A stretch of DNA of 64,000 nucleotides from Conyzicola nivalis. Lineage in GTDB: Bacteria > Actinomycetota > Actinomycetes > Actinomycetales > Microbacteriaceae. The notes below the pieces were generated by a model. The model saw only the letters and a program-made list of their open reading frames with translations, did no database searches and was not told the origin of the DNA. Location: assembly GCF_014639655.1 (NCBI RefSeq), contig NZ_BMGB01000001.1, forward strand, positions 1,566,882 to 1,630,881, read 5' to 3'. Below, one piece after another: positions 58,072 to 64,000 of this stretch; the first letter of the stretch is position 1, and every line of letters starts with the position of its first letter. A program made the translations under genes and the position numbers.

Positions 58072-61000
58072 TCAGGCGTTCGGGTCCCGCTCCCAACGCC
58101 AGCCCGCACTCGACCGGGCGAGCGGCGCCTCGGCGACCGGCTTCACCGTGATCGCCGACGTGTCCACGCGCTTGACGTACTGGAAGCCGACGGATGCACC
58201 GAACTCGTCGTCGTCGGCGGTGTACCGGTTCTGTACTCCCGCTTCGATGATCCGCCACGGGCGTCCGTTCGCGAGGGTGTCGCCTCTCCCGTTCTCGGGG
58301 CGGAACTGCTGGTAGTCGTAGTCGAAGCTGGCCGTGGCGTCCAGCCGCGCCGAGAACGTGTCGACCGCGACCCTCGAGCTCGCGAGGTCGATCTGCAGCA
58401 GCCGCTGGAACCCCGTCGCCCGCTCCCCCGTATGCGTGCGGAACTCCTGATAGTCGGCCAGCAGCTCGACCACGTCGTGCCCTTCGATGCCGCCGGCGTT
58501 CTCGGTGACGATCTGCCCGATGCCGTGGAAGTGGCCCGACAGCACGACGACCACGTTGCGGTTGGGCGCGATCACCCGATCCCACAGCTTCTGCCCGTTC
58601 GACACCCAGCGCGAGTTCGCCGAGCGGTGCGCGTCTTCGAGGTCGGTCTTCGGCGTCACGTGCTCGTGCGTCGAGACGACGACGTTGTGGTCGGGGTGCG
58701 CGGTCACGACCTCCGACGCCCACGCGATCTCCGCCTCGCCGTACGCGTACGGCAGCGACAGCATCAAGAACCGCGCGCCACCCTGCTCGAAGGTGGAGTA
58801 GTTCGCGCTGTTGTCGTCGGGCGCGATCGATCCGGCGTACGTCTCCGTATCGGCGTAGCGCGACGGTGGGAAGTACTCGTTGAAGAGGCCGTTCGTCACG
58901 CCGCGCTTGTTGTCGTGGTTGCCCGGCAGCACGCTGTTCGGCACCCCCGCCTCGTCGAGGATCGCCTGGGCCGCACTCGCCCGCTCGAATTCACGGCGCG
59001 CCCTCGTGTCATCCTGATTCGGGTCCACCCAGTTCTGCACTAGGTCTCCGGTGTGCGTCGCGAAGGCGATCTTGCGGTCGTCGGCGCTCTCGGCGATCCA
59101 GCTGACGAGCTCTGCGTACACCGCGGGATAGGTCTCGGTGAGGTACTGCGTGTCGGTGATGTGCGAGATCGCGAGGTCGTAGTCGTCGGGGTTCTCGAGC
59201 GCGCCGTCGGCCTCCGCCGCGAGCGTCGGCTCGGTGCGCGGCCCGTTCTGGGCGAGGAGGGTGACGGTTCCGGCGTCGATGTCGTTCTTCTTCAGCTCGC
59301 CCTCGAGCGCGGACGTTCCCGCGTCGAGCAGGCGCCATTCGGATGCCGCGGCATCCCACACACTGAACTGGATCTCGTTGCGGCCGCTCGTCGAGCCGGC
59401 CCAGGTCACCACGGATCCGGCGCCGAGACCCTCCGCGTCGATCACGAAGCGTTGGTACGGATACTCCCACGCGTCGTTTTCCGCGGCTGCCGGCGCCGCG
59501 GGATCGAGCTGGGTCTCGGCGGCGCCCACCCGCTTGGCGAGCGGCGCAGCGCTCGAGCCCGAGTACGCCTCGAGCACGGTGACCGCGGCGCCCGGCGTGA
59601 CGACCGGCTCGGCCGCGACCGTGCGCGCGGGCAGCGGCGTGCCCGCCGACACCGCCAGCGTCGGGTCGACCCACTCGTGCTCGTCGAGCTCGCCCGGCGT
59701 GGCGGGGGCGGTCACGAAGTCGTCGTCGTCGACCCCGGTGAATCGTGTGCGCTGGAAGGTCTCGCCGCGCATCCGGTCGGGCGCGAAGGTGGCGATCGCG
59801 ACACCCTTGGTGCACGGGCTGGGGGTGACGAGGCTCTCGTCCATCTCGTTGAGCGCGTAGACCCCCGCGCTGTCGATGCGGTGGCCCGTGGCATCCGCAA
59901 CCCAGACCCCACCGCCCAGGAAGTTGAGCGACGTGTCGTACGTGACGTCGCCCGCGATGCCGGTGCCGGCGCGCGCCGCGACGAACGTGGCTCCGGGGTT
60001 CAGCTCCGTGCCGTCGGGAACCGTCGCCTGCACCTCGCGGCTGCGGATGCCGCTCACCTCGCAGCGGCGGATCGTGTACCCGCCGATGTCGACGGTCTGC
60101 TCGCCGTAGTTGCCGAGCTCGATGTAGTTGTTCGGCTGGCGGCCGCCCGGCAGCTGGTCGCTCGACGGGTCGTTGCCGATCTCGCTGATCGCGACCGACG
60201 GCTCGCCGTACGCGAACTCCTGGGCGAACACGCTCGCCGCGCGGCTCGCGTTGGCCCGGCCAGGCGTGCGCTGCGCGACGATGAAGCCGTCGTCGGTCAG
60301 CTGGTACGACTCGTCGGCGACGAAGTCGAGCACGGCCGGGAGCTTGTCGTTCTGGCAGGCGCTGTCGTCGTAGTTCGAGGTCGCGACGCGGTCGACGAGG
60401 CGGTCGTCGGCGGTCTGGAGAAGGACCCCGGATGTCACGTCCGCCAGTTCCCGCCCGTACTCGGCGTCGGCGTCGCCCGTGAAGCCCGGCCCGCCGATCA
60501 CGAAGCGCTCGCCCGGCGCGATCCTGGTGTGGTCGGCCACCGTCAGCTGCAGTGTGTCGGGCCGAACGCGCCCGCTCGCCGTGCAGCGGAAGAGCTGCCA
60601 GCCGCCGATGTCGACGCGCGCGTCAGAGGTATTGAGCAGCTCGACGAACTCGTCGTCGGGGGCGTCGGCGCCGGCCGCCGCGAACTCGGAGATCACCACA
60701 CCAGTATTCGCGCGGGGCGTCGGCCGGGTGGTGTTGGCCGCGCCGATCGTCGACGGCGCCGCGACGAAGTCCTCTGCCGGGTTGCCCGTGGCGGTGACGC
60801 GCTGCCAGCTCTCGCCGAGCGCGAAGTTGAGCGTGTTAGTCAGGTTCGAGCCGACGGTGCACTCGCTGGTGGTCGGCCAGGGCTCGTTCGGGTAGACGCC
60901 CACGGCGTCGGCGCGCACCCCGCCCGGTGCCTCGAGGTAGAGGCCGAAGCCGTTGATCGAATACGGCTGGCTCACGTGCGCGTCGCCCGGCATCCCGACC

Positions 61001-61326
61001 TTGCTCACGGTGAAGATCTCGCCCGGCTGCAGCACGACCCCGTGCAGGTCGCCCTCCGGCCGCCCGAAGTTGGCGCGCAGGCCCTGCACGCTGCAGCGGT
61101 AGACGCTCCAGCCGGTGAGGTCGACCGCGGTCTCGCCCCAGTTGCGCAGCTCGAAGAAGCCGTCGGCGTCGGACCGCGGCCCGCCGTTGCGCACCTCGTT
61201 GAAGAGCACGGTGCCGGTGCTGGCAGCGTTCCCGGACGACGCGGCGAGCGCTGGTTGCGGAGTGGCGATCACCCCCGTCGTCGCGACAGCGGAAACAAGC
61301 AGAACGGCGATCAGCAGCTGGCGCAC
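58072..61326 (-). CDS. secreted lamin-tail-domain / metallophosphoesterase protein
   Basis: A 1084-residue exported protein. A signal peptide (LLIAVLLVSAVATTGVIATPQPALA) is followed by three lamin-tail domains (about 38-190, 205-365 and 378-540), each starting with VxxNEVRNGG or VISEF/AISEIG-type strands and containing paired Cys. A beta-rich linker precedes a calcineurin-like phosphoesterase domain (about 710-1000) with metal motifs SHITDTQY, THTGDLV, LPGNHDNKRG, VVSTHEH and LSGHFHG. Lamin-tail domains occur on bacterial extracellular nucleases and phosphatases, so an exported nuclease or phosphatase is the likely role. There is no obvious cell-wall anchor. Confidence 0.9.
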   Translation of the reverse strand: MRQLLIAVLLVSAVATTGVIATPQPALAASSGNAASTGTVLFNEVRNGGPRSDADGFFELRNWGETAVDLTGWSVYRCSVQGLRANFGRPEGDLHGVVLQPGEIFTVSKVGMPGDAHVSQPYSINGFGLYLEAPGGVRADAVGVYPNEPWPTTSECTVGSNLTNTLNFALGESWQRVTATGNPAEDFVAAPSTIGAANTTRPTPRANTGVVISEFAAAGADAPDDEFVELLNTSDARVDIGGWQLFRCTASGRVRPDTLQLTVADHTRIAPGERFVIGGPGFTGDADAEYGRELADVTSGVLLQTADDRLVDRVATSNYDDSACQNDKLPAVLDFVADESYQLTDDGFIVAQRTPGRANASRAASVFAQEFAYGEPSVAISEIGNDPSSDQLPGGRQPNNYIELGNYGEQTVDIGGYTIRRCEVSGIRSREVQATVPDGTELNPGATFVAARAGTGIAGDVTYDTSLNFLGGGVWVADATGHRIDSAGVYALNEMDESLVTPSPCTKGVAIATFAPDRMRGETFQRTRFTGVDDDDFVTAPATPGELDEHEWVDPTLAVSAGTPLPARTVAAEPVVTPGAAVTVLEAYSGSSAAPLAKRVGAAETQLDPAAPAAAENDAWEYPYQRFVIDAEGLGAGSVVTWAGSTSGRNEIQFSVWDAAASEWRLLDAGTSALEGELKKNDIDAGTVTLLAQNGPRTEPTLAAEADGALENPDDYDLAISHITDTQYLTETYPAVYAELVSWIAESADDRKIAFATHTGDLVQNWVDPNQDDTRARREFERASAAQAILDEAGVPNSVLPGNHDNKRGVTNGLFNEYFPPSRYADTETYAGSIAPDDNSANYSTFEQGGARFLMLSLPYAYGEAEIAWASEVVTAHPDHNVVVSTHEHVTPKTDLEDAHRSANSRWVSNGQKLWDRVIAPNRNVVVVLSGHFHGIGQIVTENAGGIEGHDVVELLADYQEFRTHTGERATGFQRLLQIDLASSRVAVDTFSARLDATASFDYDYQQFRPENGRGDTLANGRPWRIIEAGVQNRYTADDDEFGASVGFQYVKRVDTSAITVKPVAEAPLARSSAGWRWERDPNA

Positions 61327-61407
61327 GCCTCAAGCGTGGGCGGCCCCCGTGTACGCCCCGTGGCGGCCGGGTGTGCCGCCGGTGAACACTAGCCCCGCTG
61401 CCTTCCC

Positions 61408-61491
61408 TGCCAAATGAAGGAGATTTCACCGGCGAGGCCCGCCGATCGCACCCAACGTGTGACCGGGCGCCATAATTTCCTTCATTTGGCA
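61408..61491. promoter_or_regulatory. long-armed inverted repeat between divergent secreted genes
   Basis: TGCCAAATGAAGGAGATT (61408-61425) and AATTTCCTTCATTTGGCA (61474-61491) form 18-bp arms with one mismatch and a 48-bp spacer. They lie 82 bases from the phosphoesterase start and 26 from the lipoprotein start. Confidence 0.7.
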
Positions 61492-61516
61492 GCCGGCGGC
61501 TGGGTAGGCTCATGCC

Positions 61517-62107
61517 ATGTCGACGAAAACTCGAGTGATGCTGGCAGCGATGGTGTTCGCCCTGGCGGTGAGCGGATGCGCGACCGCCACCGACAACGTC
61601 GTCGAGCCGGCGGCGCAGGCAACGCAGACGCCAACCCCGGCGCCGACGCTCACCGAGTCGGAACTGCTGGCGTGGCAGCAGTTCGCGGCGAACAACCCCG
61701 GTTCCCTGGGTCCGGGCGAGGGCGAGATCGAGTACGCCCAAGCACGGCGCGACTTCCCGCTGGCAATGCCCGAGGGAACGACCATCCCCGAGACGACCGC
61801 GTTCGACTTCTACGCGCCCGGCGGTGCCCTCGGGCGCGGGGCGGGATACGGGCTCGTTTCCTGGACCTGGCTCTGCGCCACGGAGACGGAACTGCTCGAC
61901 GCCATCGACGAGGGCGACGACGCCCGTGCCGACGAGTCGTTCGCGCAGCTCGAGGCGTGGATGGCCCTGCCGTCGGAGTTGCGCGTGCTCGAGGGGCTCG
62001 ACGCGTTCCGCTCCGTGGTGATCGACCCCGCCCGCGCGGGCGACACGGAGGGCCTGGAAGCCGACCGGCAGTCATGGTGCGCCCAAGCCCCGTTCGACAC
62101 CGAGTAG
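61517..62107 (+). CDS. lipoprotein of unknown function
   Basis: A 196-residue exported lipoprotein with signal VMLAAMVFALAVSGC (lipobox Cys21) and a Thr/Pro/Gln linker (QATQTPTPAPTLTESE). The mature part is acidic, with two Cys (WLCATE and SWCAQA) that may form a disulfide. No family is recognised. Divergent from the phosphoesterase gene across the inverted repeat. The gap 62108-62214 is very GC-rich and shows nothing clear. Confidence 0.8.
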   Translation: MSTKTRVMLAAMVFALAVSGCATATDNVVEPAAQATQTPTPAPTLTESELLAWQQFAANNPGSLGPGEGEIEYAQARRDFPLAMPEGTTIPETTAFDFYAPGGALGRGAGYGLVSWTWLCATETELLDAIDEGDDARADESFAQLEAWMALPSELRVLEGLDAFRSVVIDPARAGDTEGLEADRQSWCAQAPFDTE

Positions 62108-62214
62108 CCGCGCACCCACGCCCGCCCCGCAGCCGGCCCGCAGGCGCCCGCGCACCCCGCCCGCAGCGCGGCGTTACACGCGCGTCACATGAATGATGTT
62201 GACTCGTCTGAATC

Positions 62215-63018
62215 ATGGATCTCATCACTGTGCGCGAAACCCGGGTCGCCCGCACCCGCGACGACCTCGTTTTCGCGCCCGGCGAAGAGCCGCTGGGCGG
62301 CGGCACCTGGCTGTTCTCCGAGGAGCAGCCCGGACTCACCGGCCTGGTCGACCTGACGGTGCTCGGCTGGCAGCCCATCGTGGAGTCCGAGGCGACGCTC
62401 ACCATCGCCGCCACCTGCACGATCGCCGAGTTGGCGCGCATTCCCCGGCGCGAGGGCTGGAAGGCGCATCCGCTCTTCTCGCAGACGGCCAATTCGCTGC
62501 TCGCGAGCTTCAAGATCTGGAACATCGCCACGGTCGGCGGCAACATCTGCACCTCGCTGCCCGCGGGTCCGATGATCTCGTTGGCGAGCGCACTGGATGC
62601 CACGGCTCTCGTCTGGGCGACCGACGGCTCAGATCGCCGCCTGCCCGTCGCCGACCTCGTCACGGCGTCGCGCGAGAACCTGCTCGCGCACGGCGAGGTG
62701 CTGCGCGCGATCGAGATCCCCACGACCAGCCTGGAGGCGCGTACCGGTTTCCGCCGCATCGCGCTCTCGCCGCTCGGCCGCACGGGCACGCTCGTGATCG
62801 CGCGCGTCGACGCGAGCGGCGAGGCGGTGTTCACCGTGTCGGGTGGCACGACCCGTCCGCGGGTGCTGCGGTTCGACGGACTGCCGTCGCGGGAGGCGCT
62901 CCAGTACGCCGTCGAGAGCATCACCGAGTGGTTCACCGACCCGCACGGCGCCGCCGACTGGCGCCGCGCGATGAGCGTGCTGTTCGCCGAAGAACTGCGG
63001 GAAGAGCTGAGCGCATGA
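62215..63018 (+). CDS. xanthine-dehydrogenase-type FAD-binding subunit
   Basis: A 267-residue FAD subunit of a molybdenum hydroxylase (CO dehydrogenase medium-chain/XdhB-like). The FAD-binding segments are LGGGTWLFSE near the N terminus and KIWNIATVGGNICTSLPAGP in the middle, followed by the C-terminal CO_deh_flav_C-type domain (FRRIALSPLGRTGTLVIARV). It is coupled by an ATGA overlap to the next gene. Purine hydroxylation is likely but the substrate is not defined by sequence. Confidence 0.9.
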   Translation: MDLITVRETRVARTRDDLVFAPGEEPLGGGTWLFSEEQPGLTGLVDLTVLGWQPIVESEATLTIAATCTIAELARIPRREGWKAHPLFSQTANSLLASFKIWNIATVGGNICTSLPAGPMISLASALDATALVWATDGSDRRLPVADLVTASRENLLAHGEVLRAIEIPTTSLEARTGFRRIALSPLGRTGTLVIARVDASGEAVFTVSGGTTRPRVLRFDGLPSREALQYAVESITEWFTDPHGAADWRRAMSVLFAEELREELSA

Positions 63019-64000
63019 GATTCGAGATCAACGGCGAGAGCGTCGAGGCACAGCCCGAGCCCGGCCAGGTGCTGCGCACCCTCCTGCGCGACCTCGACCA
63101 TTTCGAGGTGAAGAAGGGCTGCGACGCCGGTGACTGCGGCGCGTGCTCCGTGCTGCTCGAGGGCGAGCCGATCCACTCCTGCATCTACCCCGCGCACCGG
63201 TTGGAGGGCGCCCACGTCACGACCGTCGCCGGACTCGGCACACCCGACCACCCGCATCCGATGCAGCAGAGCTTCGTCGACGCGGCCGGCTTCCAGTGCG
63301 GATTCTGCACCGCGGGCATGATCGTCACCGCGTCGACCTTCACCGAGGAAGACAAGGACGACCTGCCGCGACTACTCAAGGGCAATCTCTGCCGCTGCAC
63401 CGGCTACCGGTCGATCAAAGACGCCATCTGCGGCGTGCGCAACACCGTCGAGGCCCCCGTGGGCGACGCGGCCGGCCGCAGCGTTAAGGCGCCCGCCGGC
63501 ATGCGGGTCGCGACCGGCACCGAGCCGTACACGCTCGACATTCCCACGATCGACGCGCCCACCCTCGACGGCACGCCGACCGCCGTGCTGCACCTCGCGG
63601 TACTCAAGAGCCCGCACGCGCACGCGCGCATCCTCTCGATCGATGCGAGCGCGGCCCAGACGCTGCCGGGCGTGCACGCCGTATTGACCCACCGCGACTC
63701 CCCCGCGACGCTCTTCTCGACCGGACGCCACGAGATGCGCACCGACGACCCCGACGACACCCTCGTCTTCGACACCGTGCTGCGCTTCCGCGGGCAGCGC
63801 GTCGCAGCGGTCGTCGCCGACACCGTAGCGATCGCCCAGCGCGCCCTCGACCTCATCGACGTCGAGTACGAGCTGTTGCCGGCGGTCTTCGATCCGGATG
63901 CGGCCCGCCGCCCCGGCGCGCCGCTGTTGCACCCGGACAAGGGCGACGAGAGCCGCATCTCCGAACCCGGCCGCAACGTGCTGGCCCAGATGCACAGCGA
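63015..64000 (+). CDS. fused [2Fe-2S] and molybdopterin subunit of a xanthine-dehydrogenase-type enzyme (cut by window edge)
   Basis: N-terminal 328 codons of a larger gene. Residues 1-75 form a plant-type [2Fe-2S] domain (Cys36, Cys41, Cys44, Cys56), and residues 76-160 the second [2Fe-2S] domain (FQCGFCTAGM with Cys95/Cys98, NLCRCTGYRS with Cys126/Cys128). The start of the aldehyde oxidase/xanthine dehydrogenase a/b hammerhead domain follows (VLKSPHAHARILSIDAS, FRGQRVAAVVADT). Iron-sulfur and molybdenum parts are joined in one chain while the FAD subunit is separate. The Mo-binding domains lie beyond the window. Confidence 0.9.
   Translation, partial: MRFEINGESVEAQPEPGQVLRTLLRDLDHFEVKKGCDAGDCGACSVLLEGEPIHSCIYPAHRLEGAHVTTVAGLGTPDHPHPMQQSFVDAAGFQCGFCTAGMIVTASTFTEEDKDDLPRLLKGNLCRCTGYRSIKDAICGVRNTVEAPVGDAAGRSVKAPAGMRVATGTEPYTLDIPTIDAPTLDGTPTAVLHLAVLKSPHAHARILSIDASAAQTLPGVHAVLTHRDSPATLFSTGRHEMRTDDPDDTLVFDTVLRFRGQRVAAVVADTVAIAQRALDLIDVEYELLPAVFDPDAARRPGAPLLHPDKGDESRISEPGRNVLAQMHS

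Overview
The window is high-GC DNA with dense, mostly high-GC3 genes, many GTG starts and 4-base ATGA/GTGA overlaps, many leaderless or weak-SD starts, and short palindromic dispersed repeats at gene ends. Gene content (DUF222-HNH protein, DUF6458, CsoR/CopB pair, gltX with a nearby tRNA-Gln, a leuB-ilvE-FAH-gltX order) fits a Gram-positive actinobacterium, most likely Microbacteriaceae. No rRNA, CRISPR array, insertion sequence or phage gene was seen.

Region 1 (1-11160) is an aromatic/hydroaromatic catabolic island. It holds pcaH-pcaG-pcaB (protocatechuate ring cleavage and muconate cycloisomerisation; pcaB is cut by the window edge), a fused 3-dehydroshikimate dehydratase (QuiC type) coupled to a Dabb-domain protein, a type II 3-dehydroquinase, a quinate/shikimate dehydrogenase, a complete TRAP transporter (DctQ-DctM-DctP) and three IclR regulators. 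Together they would import quinate or shikimate, convert it through 3-dehydroquinate and 3-dehydroshikimate to protocatechuate, and open the ring. Four promoter regions in this island carry the same 14-bp imperfect palindrome GTTCCAYTNNNTGG, 69-81 bp ahead of the first start codon. This looks like the operator of the island.

Region 2 (11190-40500) lies between a tRNA-Glu and a tRNA-Gln gene. It is a mosaic of small regulator/effector pairs: VOC/MarR, TetR/aldo-keto reductase, CsoR/CopB copper export, TetR/MFS drug efflux, and MarR/ABC exporter/NTF2-like protein. It also has housekeeping-like enzymes (trehalose-synthase-like GH13, DAG kinase, PhzF, SDR), a secreted repeat protein, a LexA-box gene, an orphan sensor kinase and a BLUF-GGDEF light-signalling operon.

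Region 3 (40550-53600) is core metabolism: thioredoxin-reductase-like protein, gltX, MFS, FAH-family hydrolase, aldo-keto reductase, ilvE, leuB, an MFS/TetR pair and serA. Two coupled small membrane proteins sit between ~86-bp direct repeats at 46052 and 46660.

Region 4 (53600-64000) holds a proV-proW-proX glycine-betaine type ABC operon, two small membrane proteins (one expanded by tandem repeats), a 1084-residue secreted lamin-tail/metallophosphoesterase protein, a lipoprotein, and the start of a xanthine-dehydrogenase-type operon cut by the right edge.
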